A stretch of DNA of 64,000 nt from Mauremys mutica (Eukaryota; Chordata; Testudines; Geoemydidae): assembly GCF_020497125.1 (NCBI RefSeq), contig NC_059084.1, positions 5,235,501-5,299,500 on the forward strand. The letters are read 5' to 3'. Positions 22,366 through 34,195 of the stretch are shown here, piece by piece. A program made the position numbers and the translations under genes. Within the stretch, counting starts at the first letter, position 1. Every line of letters starts with the position of its first letter. The notes under the pieces were generated by a model. That model saw nothing but the letters and a program-made list of their open reading frames with translations. It was not told the origin of the DNA and ran no database searches.

Positions 22366-25300
22366 GTAAGTGATCATTATCCATCCTAGACTTAGGCCTG
22401 TTGGGAGCAGCCTCTAGAAACAAGAGAAATTAACATTGAAAACTCTTTTCTTCCAACAGAGCATAAAGATATCTTAGAGAAAAGGCTGCAGGAAAACAGA
22501 CAACTCTTTGAGAAGCTAAGTAAGTATGGAGTTTTGCACAGGAGGATTAATATACAGCAGGCAGTGTATTTCTGGAGGAAAGTAATTAACTATATTAACC
22601 TTATACCCTGGTGCATTTTTTTAAAATCGATGGCTCATAAATATATCCTCATCCCATCCCTTATGAATCGTACGACAGCGTCCATGTAGTAAGGATGAGA
22701 ACACTGCTGGGGGCAGCAGGGCTCCGGTTGTGGAATGTTGCAATGTATGTCATTGTGGTATTGCCAGTTACCATATGTGCCCCATCTTGCTTTCAGAAGA
22801 AGAACCAGCAGTGCACAGTGGGCTGCCATCCCAACCTAAAAAATCAAGGAAGACTTTTCCAAAATGGATGCCAGGAAGTTCCTCTCGCAAATACAACGAT
22901 GACGGGAGCTTCTACGTCAAACCGTTGGTCGGGGATGAAGACGCAGGGCTCAAGCATCATGCTGCCGCCTCTTCTGTCTTAAAAGAGAGGCGCATCCTGA
23001 CTAGCACGACTAGATCCCACTGCACAATGTCAGCACCTTACCACTCTTCCACGGCCTTCAAATCACCATCTCCATTCTTGTCCCTGGCTGTGCCTGGAAC
23101 ATCCCAGAATGAAGACGCAAGGCCTGGCACGGCTACCAGAGGTAAACCAGCTGGGATTATTGTCCGCAAATGAGTCGAATGTTTTATTTTATTCCACTCC
23201 TGTCTATTTTTTAATTTTAATGTTGGTGTTAGTGAAAAGTGTCAGAGGGGCTCTGAATTCCTGTTTCTCCGCAGCGTAGGCTGCAGAGCAATGCACGGGT
23301 GCTTTCCCTGGGTGTGAGAACAGTAATGGTGAGAGTTGAGTCCTTTCCATCCTTGGTGTCTCTTCTCAGAGGTGATGACTCTGTGGCTTTTGTGTGATCC
23401 AAAGCATGCTGAGATTGCCAGCTCTTTTCTCATCCGCTCACAATTCTTTCCACACAAGCCAGTGAACCACACTCCTAATATAATGTATTTGTTTAATTAA
23501 TTATAAAGTACCCAAAATGTACTCACCTGAACATCTGACCTGTTTCAGGTTTACCTATCAATTCATCCATACACACATACTAAACCTCCCTGAGAGTAAC
23601 AATCTTGTTTTCTGTGTATTTGTCATTTGTGCTGATGACTACACTAGTGTCCATAGAATTTTTCACCTTCATGAGCCATGTTCCCCCTGTCCAGTTTCTT
23701 CACTGATGGCACAGTGCCTTGCTAAGGATATTGTGGTTGAATTACAACTGTATATTATGACGAGGGTTTTTCTTTCTGCCTGTAACAAAATCCCAACAGT
23801 TCAAGCCAATGACAGCATGTTTGAGTCATGCTGTTGATAGCTTGGGAACATCAAGCTTAAGTACTTAGATGAACATGCTCTGGAGACCAATGGATCCAGG
23901 TGATGACAATTTCACATCTGTCTTTTGCTTCCTGCTCCAACCCTCTTTCTAGATTACATCACCTTGACAATGAAAAGGAAGTCAGATGGCATTCTAGCTA
24001 AGTGTCAGCAGCACATCTGCACCAACAGGTAATATTCCCATAAGCAGTAAGGACAGTGAAGGTTTCAAAGCACCTCTCATAGTCTCATAGTCAGTAGCCG
24101 GGGTTCCATTTCCTGATGCAGTTTGCTTCATATAGATTGGTTTGCCCTGCCTTGTTGACACAACTTTGCGGACAAAGGGGAGTTCCAGGGGATCTGGGGC
24201 AATTGAGGAGAGCTGCTTATTCTGACCAGAAAGGATCCATGAAAGACAAAGTGGAAATTGGGGAAGTTCTTCCTGCCCTCCACATAGAGCCAGAAACTGC
24301 CCTCAATTACACCAGCGTAAATCCAGAATAATTCAATTGAAGTCATAGTTAGGGCTTGAATTTCCACTGCCCTGCACCCTGTGTAATCATTTAAATGTGA
24401 CCCATACCATGAATGGCAGTATTCTGCATCCCCTTTGCACTTGTTTTGTAAGAGACATGTAAGCTAGTGGGGAATCAAGCCCATAATATAAAACATGTAT
24501 TTAAGTAGCTGATATTTTCTAAAACACCGTGAGTGACATTTATCTGAAATGCTTGCCCAGTGACATCAAATATTGCCAGATATTTACCTTGTTTACTTGG
24601 GATGCCACATGAAATTGGAGTTGGCTGGGTTTTCCAAAAATGCTGTTATACACTTTAGACCACAGAGCACTTATGAAATAAATATGAAGCATCTTCTTCC
24701 ATTGCTTGTTTGTCTATTTGTTTTTTTCTAGCTGTGATGAACCAAAGACTGAAGGTTCCCCAGAAACAGATGATTTTGAAGTAGTTCAGAAAGATTTTGG
24801 CCCTGGTGAAATGGAAAGGTAATTAATGAAAAATGAAGTTACAGGTACCTGCACATAGCTACATTTTCCTCAATACTCAGAAAATAGAATCATTCAGATT
24901 AGCACTGCCAGACAACATGCAGCAATTGTTAGACCCCAAACCATCAACATGATAAGACTCAGGTTGAAGCTTCTTTCAGATTTGAAGGTTTATATGCTGG
25001 TATCATGATAACTCGGCTTCAAAATATTGCAGCATCATATATATCTCAGCTCTCCATCATTTAACCTTCAGATTGACCTCTGTCCCACCCAAACATAGTT
25101 CTGTCTCACTGTTATTGTTACTTGCATCAGAAATGTGGGATCATGAAACCGAGTCTATAAACCATTTTATTCTAAAGCTCAGACTTTCTTGTCATGTCAT
25201 GATTCCTGTACTGCACTTTTCTGTGTTCCCATCATTGTGGGTCTTATTTCATACTGTGAATACCTGCCCTCTGGAACTTTAAGAGTAGGGACAAAATAAG

Positions 25301-26016
25301 AAAAGACCGATAACTCTATCTTAAACTTTATCCAAAGCTTAAAGCAAAGTGAAATGGAAGGTCAAATCATTACATCCTCACCCAGGCAAACTCCCATTGG
25401 CTTAACTAGTACCATGAGAAAGTCTGCTCTTCCCAGTCCAGTTTTCCAGACTCTCAGCTTGGGTATTCAATGGGCAATGCATGCTGACACGTCACACCCA
25501 TTGCTAGCTGAAGGAGAATGGCGCCTTGTGCCAGGCATGCATGTTATATGCTTTATTTTATATTTTAGGTCTGAGAAGATTGAACAACTGGAGAAAATCA
25601 TAGTAGATCTCCAGCAAGAGGTCCTCTCCCTGAAACGGAAGGTGCAGCGGCTGGAATCGCTGTCCTTTCAGGAAGAACCCCACAGGCAGCAATGCGAGGT
25701 GGTGGAACTGTTTAATGGCTACACAAAGGATCATCTGAAAGAGGCCATCCGATTTGACCAGAAAATCAGCACCGCCTGCAAAACACTGCTCTACAAGCTG
25801 TTCACATCTGACTATATACAGAGCCACTCCATCACAGGAAGGAGAGGGAACACCTTTCGGGAGGCTAAGCCCATGATGGATGAGCGGTGCATCAAAATCA
25901 TTAGGGTGTTACTGAAGCAGAAGTTTGGGGACCACCTGAGTGACACAGTAATCACTGAGAAAATCCAAAATGTGCAGAAAGCACTCAGGCAGAAATTTAA
26001 GACTGAGTGTCTCTGA
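22191..26016 (+). CDS. BEN-domain protein, six coding exons (predicted spliced gene)
   Basis: Predicted spliced CDS: 22191-22365, 22460-22519, 22797-23141, 23953-24028, 24732-24818 and 25569-26016. Every junction is GT-AG and the frame is continuous, giving 396 residues. Residues about 1-58 form a small module (KLYVLISWPDGSRVINIENI, then VLARCPGFSGLYWGVVEG). Residues 59-78 are charged and helical. Residues 79-193 are a basic Ser/Pro-rich linker containing KKSRK, and 219-247 are acidic. Residues 249-278 form a leucine-heptad coiled coil, and about 290-390 a BEN domain (LLYKLFTSDYIQSHSITGRR, then IIRVLLKQKFGDHLSD). BEN domains are known as DNA- or protein-binding modules of chromatin regulators, so a nuclear transcriptional role is inferred. 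From memory, the N-terminus resembles that of BEND5, but the BEN domain matches no paralogue I can name. The chosen ATG is the first after the splice acceptor. Five in-frame codons precede it in the same exon, so an upstream coding exon cannot be excluded. Confidence 0.88.
22460..22519 (+). CDS. BEN gene exon 2 (helical linker)
   Basis: A 60-bp exon with acceptor ttccaacag and donor gtaagt. It encodes EHKDILEKRLQENRQLFEKL. It starts and ends in phase 1, so skipping it would keep the frame. The acceptor, donor and continuous frame support it despite its size. Confidence 0.82.
22797..23141 (+). CDS. BEN gene exon 3 (basic Ser/Pro-rich linker)
   Basis: A 345-bp exon with acceptor cttgctttcag and donor gaggtaaac. 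It is phase 1 at both ends, so it can be skipped without a frameshift. It encodes a low-complexity segment rich in Ser, Thr, Pro and Lys, with a QPKKSRK basic patch that could act as a nuclear localisation signal. No domain was recognised. Confidence 0.82.
23953..24028 (+). CDS. BEN gene exon 4
   Basis: A 76-bp exon with acceptor ctttctag and donor caggtaat, phase 1 to phase 2. It encodes DYITLTMKRKSDGILAKCQQ and HICTN. This is the only internal exon whose skipping would break the frame. Confidence 0.78.
24732..24818 (+). CDS. BEN gene exon 5 (acidic linker)
   Basis: An 87-bp exon with acceptor ttttttctag and donor aaggtaat, phase 2 at both ends. It encodes an acidic stretch (CDEPKTEGSPETDDFEVVQK) directly before the coiled coil. 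Confidence 0.8.
25569..26016 (+). CDS. BEN gene terminal coding exon (coiled coil plus BEN domain)
   Basis: The acceptor is tatattttag at 25568. The exon runs open to TGA at 26014-26016. It encodes the coiled coil (SEKIEQLEKIIVDLQQEV...) and the whole BEN domain, ending QKALRQKFKTECL. No frame defects are visible, which argues for a functional gene. The open frame extends upstream into the intron to 25354, but that part is not protein-like. Confidence 0.9.
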
Positions 26017-26975
26017 GCAGCATGTGATTCGGTGTCTCATTTCCTAGGCAGCGCCGGAATCTAGAATACAATGCACTGAGCAGCCTTGCAAGACACCTTT
26101 GTTGTCTTGATGGATTAATTGTGGAAGCTCGGTGAAATATCTGCTAGAAACAACACAAACTATTTGTGGCTAAAAGTCGTTTGCATTCACACCCTGGGAG
26201 ATTTTCACCCAGAATTTTCCAAGTCTGGCATCATTTTACAAACCCCTCAGTTTTGCAAATCATGCAAAGTAGTCAATGTTTTTGTTCCATTTATAATGGA
26301 CAACTTTTTTGGGGGGGGGGAGATTGGAAATTTCAACTGAAGAAGCCCCCAGAAATTTGGATGGATAATCAAATCTGATTCCAACTATTCAAACACCTTG
26401 GGTCTGAAAAACGATGCTGAAAATCTCACAAGAAGTAGGCTTTAAACATCCAAACTTTTGGATGCGAGTCCCAGACTGAAATGCCCAGCACTGCTACCGC
26501 TGCACACACAGCAGACAACTAGTATTTCATATCCAGCTCAAACGAAGCTATAACCCATTTGCAGACTTGCAAACACCAAGTTTAATCTTTTCACTAGTCT
26601 CTATTTCCTCACCTCCTCTCAGGTTACGGAGACGGTAAGCAAGGCAGAGAGGGAAGCAAGCCACCACTCACTGAAAGGGCATGGGGAGACACTTTCCGCT
26701 TCTCTCTGTCATAACACACAGGGCAGTAAGATGTAGATGCCACATTCAGCCTTGTAGTGGGTCAGAACAAAAAAATGTCACCTCTTGGGGCAATGAGTGT
26801 AACCTGAATGAAAGCAATACATGGGAATTGTACATGCAACTTAATGGGCTGTGGGCCCAGCTGGTCCTGACATGGGATTTACATCCCTTTCCTCATTCAA
26901 CCTGGCTTCTCTCCTCTCAGCTGCAGTACCCAGCTTCTGCCAAGGATAGAGCAAAATAAATCCCTTTGACGTCAG
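26017..26975 (+). other. Predicted 3' UTR of the BEN gene
   Basis: This follows the TGA and contains no recognised repeat. The first good poly(A) hexamer after the stop is at 26955, followed by a GT-rich tract. The exact cleavage site is inferred. Confidence 0.55.
26955..26960 (+). terminator. Candidate poly(A) signal AATAAA
   Basis: AATAAA is followed about 20-30 nt later by the GT-rich stretch tgagtgtgtctggg, the usual layout of a vertebrate cleavage site. It is the probable end of the BEN transcript. Confidence 0.55.
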
Positions 26976-27359
26976 ATGAGTGTGTCTGGGAATTTCCTCT
27001 GATAATAGCATGGGAGGGCTCCATAACACGTTAACAGAAGGAAATGATGGCTAGGTGGGGGTTTGTTGTGGTGGTTGTTTGCTTTTATTTGTATTGTTCC
27101 TAATGCAGCTGTATGCAAGATGCAGTTAGAATTCATCCAAACTATCACAAATCTACCCAACAATAGAAGCTCAAAGTGGCTCCTTCCCCCACTTAAATTC
27201 CTCTTTCTTTCTTTTGTTCTTTTGCTCTTTCAGAAAATAGATTTTTCTAGTCAGACATTGAACAATTCAGTAGCAACAGTGTAAGAGGGAGAGCACTTGG
27301 CTCTCTACAGCTGTCCTCTCCTTTAGGAGTCAGAAGCATTACTAACACAGTCACTGTTA

Positions 27360-27490
27360 TTCATTATTATGATTTATTTCAATTACCATAGCTCTTGAGA
27401 ACCCTAGTAATGGACCAGAGCCCCATTGTACTATGTAAAAGCACAGAAAAAAAGGCAGGCCCTGCCCCAAGGAGCTTGCAGTCAAAGTTC
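27360..27490 (-). repeat. L2/MIR-type tail fragment
   Basis: The reverse complement gives gcaagctccttggggcaggg, then the tacatagtacaatggggc-like region and an AT-rich end. It is the same family as 3590-3730. Confidence 0.5.
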
Positions 27491-27569
27491 CCATAAAAGA
27501 ATAAAACAACACCCCAGCATAGGCATGTCCAGCAGCAGAGCTGTGCAGAGAACAGAAATTCCATTTCAC

Positions 27570-27905
27570 AGATTTGGAGAGATCAAAAATTTGTTTTCGT
27601 TCTAATGAGGAATGAAACCTGAACATTTCAAAACTCTCTATGAAAGGAAATTTTGGAAAAAAACCCAACCCATTTTGTTTCAACAATAACCTATAATGTA
27701 ATAGAAAATAAAAAATTCTGAAACCAAAAATCATTTTGAAAGGAAAAATCAAAACAGTCCCCTTTCAGAACTTTTTTTTCCTGATATTTTTCTCCAAAAT
27801 GAAAGTTTGGCAAAATCAGTAGGATTTCGCAAAATATTTCCATTTCAGTGAAACTGAATTCTCCAAAGGAAAATGATTTTGTCAAAGATTTTCAGACCAG
27901 CTTTA
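27570..27905. repeat. AT-rich palindromic repeat
   Basis: Dense aaaat/attttc runs such as tttcagtgaaactgaattctcc, ending ttcagaccagctt. It shares its end and composition with 29690-29970, 41572-41810 and 46935-47320. Confidence 0.45.
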
Positions 27906-29685
27906 CCCAGCAATATTTGGCAGTAGTGACTGATTGCTGGAGATATGTTGAATATCTCAACATACATCAGTAACAAAGGAGGTTCTATAAGCTCCTCCAA
28001 AGCAGCCATCTCTGCACAAGTCCATATATTACATATACATTATTAGAGGTTGTCTGTTCTTTGTATGGATCTCATCTTCAGCATCAGATTAATTTGTTCT
28101 TATTATCAATGTCAAGACCTACGCATTTAGGGACAAACGTTCTGCCAGTTTCCAAAAATATGTCCTCAAAAGGCCAAATTGATTAGTCTGAGTCATCTCT
28201 ATGCAATGGTGTGGAACATGGAGCTCACTCGTAAACCAGGGCTCCATTTCAGAGGTGGTTCAGTTTCCTGCTGGAGGCTTTGCTTTCAGCTGACATCACT
28301 GTTCTGTGCAAAGTCCCAAGAGATTTTTCATGATAATTGATCGAGGGGGGGGAGGGGAAAGAGGAGATTTTGAAAGGCACAGATGGGAGATGAGGGCCCA
28401 ACTGCCCTTGTGCCTTTGAAAACCTTCCCTCAGGACATCACTTTGAAGTCTCCTCGGAAAGATGGCACCTTCAGCAACACAGTGTCTCTTAACACTTTGT
28501 GATCGGTAGTAATGATTCAAGTAGAAAAGTACTGCCATGTTGGTGACCAGTGCCACCTCCTGCGTCAATTGGGCTTTCCTCCAGAGTATCCCACAGATGG
28601 TCTAATTTAGCCCTGTGAGCTTACTTACCGGGAGCTCATCAGATCATGTGCCAAGGTGCAGCCTTGAAAGCCAGGCAGCAAATGTTATTTATGGAAATAC
28701 TTTTTCTTTCCTCCCATACTGAGCCCCACATCCTGATCAATGGAGGGTGATGCAGAACCAGAGAATGTTGTTAATTTTTTTTTTAAAAGGACATGTTTCT
28801 AGCCGCCAAAGGCCCCTCTAGCAGGTCAATCCCAATCTGCTTCAGGGGAAACAGATATTTTGTGTGACCTTTCAGCACAAAAGGTCACGTGGCCGATCCC
28901 TTTGAGGTAAACGTCACTGTCTGATATGTTCCCTGACGATAAGCAAACACATTCAGAAAATGGCAGCCGTTTCAGCCCTCTCCCGCCTGTGCCAAGCCTG
29001 CCAAGTCACTAATGAGAGAATGTTCAAATGGTTCCCTAACGGCAAATAAAAGATGTCCTTATCCACTGTCAGTCCTTTGAGAAATGGTTCCTGGGGCAGA
29101 GTGGAGAAGGAAGACACAGGTGCCAGTTCATTTTGAGGGTATTATCAAAGGAAGTCAGCATTGCTGAGATAATTGGATGCACTCACAGACAGGTGAGCCT
29201 ACAGGATGAGAGCAGCACACGATTAAAAAAATGCAGTTAGGAAGCCTGTAGTCTCACCAACATTCACTCAGGCTGCTTGATACCTTGTCAGAGAACATCA
29301 CATCTTGCCAAGTGGTGTCATCGTTTAGTGCTCTAAGGGTTGGGAGAATAGAGGAGGAGGAGGATGTATGTCAGAGCTACTTCAATGAGGGATGTTCAAA
29401 GCCTTTCAAAGCCTACGTCCCTCCCCACTTCTCAAAAGCCCTCAACTGAATTATGTTCACCTTCCACTTTAACAGCAACATCAGAATTAAAGTGAGTGTC
29501 TGGATGGGACTTTTGCTAAAATATACAGGATACTTTAATCCATTATCTCACATAAGACATAACTGCTTAACAGGACTCTTAGCTACTCTGGGTTCAGAAA
29601 GGTTAGAATTGTAGTGAAAGGGAAAGGCCAAATGCCGAATGGATTTAGGTGAGGTTTGTCATTAATTCAAAAGCAAGGAAGTACT
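27906..29685. other. Unassigned sequence
   Basis: No gene or confident repeat was seen. Confidence 0.35.
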
Positions 29686-29689
29686 GGCC

Positions 29690-29970
29690 CTTCCTTCTCA
29701 TTAGAACTGGGAGAAATTATTTGGCGAAAACTTTTTCAGTGAAAAATGCAGATTTGAATTTGACCAAACCAAATAGCTTCAGTCGGGCGGGGGGTCTGAA
29801 AAAATCCAAACATTTTATTTTGACATTTTTTTCAATGAAACGTTTCAGACTTTCCCTTTAAAACAGTTTTTTTTGTTTCGAAATGTCCTTCAAAGTTTTT
29901 TGAAAAGATCAAAATGTAAACAAAATATTTTTGACCCCCAAATTAATTTTTTCTTTACTTTTCAGTTCGC
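29690..29970. repeat. AT-rich palindromic repeat
   Basis: Contains gaaaactttttcagtgaaaaatg, then tttttcaatgaaacgtttcag and tttcgaaatgtccttcaaag. It belongs to the family described at 27570. Confidence 0.45.
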
Positions 29971-30989
29971 TGAAGCATTTGGAAATGTCTGTATTACGGC
30001 TGAGTGGGCCACAGCTCTGCACACAGTTTTACTCCTCATGCAACCTCCAAAATTAAACCGATGCCTCAGAATCTTGATCTTCCTCCTCCCTGAGCAAAAC
30101 CATGAGGCAAATCCAAAGGTCATTGTCTTCAGAGTTCAAATCAATTCAGACTGAAATGTGGGGTAATTGTCAGTTAACTATGAGCCCTAGTGGGAAATGA
30201 AGCTCTCATGCCTGCTAAAGTTCAGATTCCAGCTGTGAAACACCGAAGTGGATTTGATTAGAACGCCCTGGTGTTCAGCAACTGTGACCCAGTGGCATTT
30301 TTTGGATGATAAGACACTTTCTGACAATTAACAGGACTCTTGACCATTTTGATGCATCATTTCTCTGCACATTTTTTTTCCCTTTCATGCCTCTCTTCCC
30401 CTTGTCTTCCCCTGGGCCAGTGAATTGGCCTCTGAAAAAGGATGGACACAGATTGGGCAGCAAGTGCTAGAGAGAGGGGCTGCCAAAGGAGAGAGGTGTC
30501 CTTGAACACACTGGACAATCCTCTCATCTGCCTATGAGCAGCTGCTCAAATAAGAGAAAGACAAGTGGCCCGGTGATCAGCTCTGGTTTAATGGTCTATG
30601 TCCTTTTTCATCTTTATTTAAGCGTTTGAACATTTTATAATGTTAGATTTAGGTTGAAGTTTCATTGTAATACTTTTGGGGTTTTTTTGTGCATTGGCCT
30701 AAGGCTAAATTGCCATTAATAAATGTTGCTTTGCTTCTCACCTGCCAGCTTAGAAATCTAATTTATATAAACATGATCTCTGAAACTGGGACTAACTTAT
30801 AGCCGGGAGGGAGTTTAGGTCACAGTAATGCTATTAGCTAGGTACAAATTCTGGAACAGCAATCAGAACCTCTTTCTAGCTGTAATGTTTTTATATGTTT
30901 CCGATTTGGGGGAATGGCACAGCATTAGACCGCTCTGATTTCTTGTTCAATGCCATTTTTTAAGGCCTGCATGCCCAATGGAGAGGAAG

Positions 30990-31250
30990 CCTAATCTAGG
31001 GGCCAGCATACTGGACTCAGGGTCCAGAAACCTGGGTTCTCTTCCCAGCTCTGCTACTGACCTACTGTGAGACCTTGGGTGAGTCACTGCCTCTCGCTAT
31101 GTCTCTGCTTCATATCCAATCCCTGGGTCTGTTTAGGATGTGACCTCTTTGGGGCAGGGACTGTCTATTACTGTGCCTTTGTGCAGCCCCAGAACAATCG
31201 GGCCCTGATTCCTGATCTCCAGGTGCTACCATCATAGAAGTTATAATAAC
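30990..31250 (+). repeat. Near-complete CORE-SINE (MIR-like)
   Basis: In order: a tRNA-like part (cctgggttctcttcccagc), a MIR core (gaccttgggtgagtcactgc) and an L2-type tail (ctctttggggcagggactgt, then ccaggtgctaccatcatag). This is the clearest copy in the window, and it shows how the separate tails elsewhere belong to this SINE type. Confidence 0.7.
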
Positions 31251-31980
31251 CCAATACTCTCTGTTTTTTGGAGCAGCAGCCCATGTATTTGTGTTGCTCC
31301 ACAAGGCAATCCCAGACAGCCTGCAGAGCTTAGACCATACAGCATTGATCTGTCTTTGAGCCTGGGAATTTCTTTTTAGTTGTAGCCCAGTTACAGATTT
31401 CCAGACACTCTTTTGACTTAAAGAAAATTAACAAAGCCCAAGTATGCTGGTTTGTCTCTTTTCTTGTCACGTCTTCCTTTGCTGTAAATTCAGCTGTAAT
31501 CAGCTGGCAGAAAGTGCCAAAAGTGATGGCAGAGCAAACAGACAGAAGGGCTGGATCACATAGATGCATCTAGAAAAGTTAGAACAGTCGGGGCCACTGG
31601 CAAGAAGTGAGGGAATTAGCGGAGAGGGGCATAAAGACTCCACATGGGAAGAAATGAAACTTACAAAATAAGAGGGACATACCCAAGCACTAAATCCAAT
31701 TTGTTTTAATACTTTCTTCCCAGTTTTGTCCGTGTGACTCTTTCAGGTAACAAACACGGTAGTTGCCGCAGAGAAAATGCAGGTTTAGGACTGGGAGGGG
31801 GGATGTTCAGGAATGGGTCTCAAGGTCTGAGATCTCAAGGTTTCACAATAGGAAACAGTCTGAGAATCACGATCACACAGTAACTGTGTAAACCCATCAG
31901 CATCCGCACCGGTTTGGAGTGCCCACGGGATTTTCTGTACTCTGTTTAAGGGAGACTCTGTTTTGTCATCTCTAGGGGCT

Positions 31981-32036
31981 CATAGAATCATAGATTATTA
32001 GGGTTGGAAGGGACCTCAAGAGATCATCTAGCCATA
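31981..32036 (-). mobile_element. CR1 3' tail fragment
   Basis: catagaatcatagattattaggg, then ttggaagggacctcaagaga. This is the reversed CR1 tail with its terminal octamers. Confidence 0.7.
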
Positions 32037-32430
32037 ACAAACATTTATCACTTTGCCTTTCAGCGTTTGTGCTCTGTGAAACCCATGGACCAGCGCACAT
32101 TGCTTTAATGAAGTCATTTAAAATGTAGCTTATATTCTTCCCCAGTTCTTTAGCCATTCTATCCAGCCAGTGGCATTAGGCTGCTTTTATGCAAATTCCG
32201 TGAAGCCGATGAATCCTTCTACTGGTACAAGTTGCTAAAGGCATTTGCACAAACCCCAGCTATGTCAGAACTAAAGGCACAACTGACAGCTAAAGTTTCT
32301 CATGCTGTCAAACGATATTTCTTTATTTGATGCCTATAATGATTTCTTTATTTTAATGATTCTGTCTCTCTCATAACAATATAGAATATTTAACATCAAT
32401 GTAAGAAAATGAGAAAAATTATATAGATAC

Positions 32431-33082
32431 TGTGACAGGGTCAGGCCAGATGGCCACAGGAGAGTGATAGAAGGCAGATATATTAGCCCCAGGTTAAGTA
32501 GGTCCCCTTTCCCTGGTAAGGTAACAGGGAAGGTTCCAGAACAATCAGGAGCATTCTGGAAACAATTAAGGCAGACAGGCTGATTAGAACATCTGCAGCC
32601 AATCAGGAAGTTGCTAGAATCAATTAAGGCAGGCTAATCAGGGCACCTGGGTTAAAAAGGAGCTCACTTTAATTTGTGGTGCATGTGTGAGGAGCTGGGA
32701 GCAAGAGGCACAAGGAGCTGAGGGTGAGAGGGTGTGCTGCTGGAGCACTGAGGAGTACAAGTGTTATCAGACACCAGGAGGAAGGTCCTGTGGTGAGGAT
32801 AAAGAAGGTGTTGGGAGGAGGCCATGGGGAAGTAGCCCAGGGAGTTGTAGCTGTCATGCAGCTGTTACAGGAGGCACTATAGACAGCTGCAATCCACAGG
32901 GCTCTGGGCTGGAACCCGGAGTAGAGGGTGGGCCCAGGTTCCCTGCAAACCTCCCAACTCCTGATCAGACACAGGAGGAGCTGACCCGGACTGTGGGTTC
33001 CACCAGAGGGGAAGATCTCTGAGGCGAGCAAATCCTCCAATAAGCACAGGACCCACCAAGGTAGAGGAGGAACTTTTTCACA
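32431..33082 (+). mobile_element. Solo LTR (TGTGAC...TTCACA)
   Basis: 652 bp beginning tgtgacagggtcagg and ending actttttcaca, with ttaaaaagg near 32652 as a TATA-like element. I recall the sequence as a turtle LTR. No target duplication is evident, so at least one flank may have changed. It has no coding region. Confidence 0.6.
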
Positions 33083-33179
33083 ATATGTAGATATGTATAT
33101 GTATCTAGCTATCTATCTCACAAACACACAGACATAAATTATATATTTACAATATCTATTTTTTACCTTCTTGCATCAG

Positions 33180-33245
33180 TGCTCAAAATTTATATATATA
33201 TATGTGTGTGTTGCATTGTACATATACATACCTGCAATTATATAT
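33180..33245. repeat. TA/TG-rich low-complexity tract
   Basis: Contains tatatatatatatgtgtgtgt and neighbouring AT-rich runs. Confidence 0.8.
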
Positions 33246-33756
33246 AATTTCAAATAATTTTTTTCTAAAATCTTTTGTGACTATGCTTTGGCTAGACTTA
33301 TTAATCAGTCATACTTTTTTATAAATATTTCTCTGGCTATAGTATATATTCAGATTGACAATATCTATCTATTCCTCTTTCCAGCTAGAGAGGGAAGTAG
33401 GATGGGGAAGATAGCCATTAAAATACATACATTATTATAGAAATTAAATTAAATATAGTGCCAGCTCTCAGTGTGCTGAACACACTAAGGAAATAAAAGG
33501 CACTTTGGCCTTTAATAAAATCTGGATACGAGTGGTCTGATAATGGCTATATGAATTATATTCACACACTCAGACACATGCAAAATGAGAGAGAATGAAT
33601 TCTATTATAGAATGACTGTTATCCTTCCCCTATTCAGCAGCCTATCCCAACATGTCATAAAGGTTTCAAAACCAGATGGCATATTTTGATGGAAATTGGA
33701 GCTTTGTATGTTTCCTGTGCATGTTGATTAGCATATGTAAAAGCATTTCAAGCACT

Positions 33757-33832
33757 GTGGGTGAAATTCTGGCCTCACTGAAGTCAATGGAACTTTTGTC
33801 ATTGACTTCTCTGGGATCAGGATTTCACTCCA
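33757..33832. repeat. Short palindromic repeat ('gaagtcaatgg' type)
   Basis: gtgaaattctggcctcactg...cattgacttctctgggatcaggatttcac forms a hairpin. Related arms recur at 35605-35690, 38151-38245 and 47585-47670. Confidence 0.5.
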
Positions 33833-34084
33833 TAGGTTCTCTGTTGCCTGCTGTAAATCTGCTGAAGTCAGTAGAAATGCACCAAAGATTCATTTGGTCC
33901 CATGGCTTGGTTCTGCATTCCTTCTATACTGAGCATTCCCATAGGCCTCAATGGGGATTTGAGGAATGAAATGAATATAGGGTAGGGCCCAATATAGGAA
34001 AAACAAAAAGAAGTTTAGCATTAGTAGCATAAGAATGAAATCAGGTATGTATAATGGGAAGAAACCTTGTTGAGTTCGGACTTG

Positions 34085-34195
34085 ATATGTCAAAGTTCTT
34101 AAACATGTGCCTAGCTATAAACATTGACTTCAATGGGACAACTCATATGCTTAAAATTAAGCATGTGCTTAAGTGACTTGCTGAATCAGAACCTT
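34085..34195. repeat. Palindromic 'acttaagcac' repeat
   Basis: Contains cttaaacatgtgcc, then ttgacttcaatgggacaa and ttaagcatgtgcttaagtga. The two arms are reverse copies around ttgacttcaatggg. Confidence 0.5.

Noticed and set aside
25354..25568. Upstream extension of the terminal BEN exon frame
   Set aside because: It is intronic: a clear acceptor (tatattttag) lies at 25568, and the preceding exon joins there in frame.
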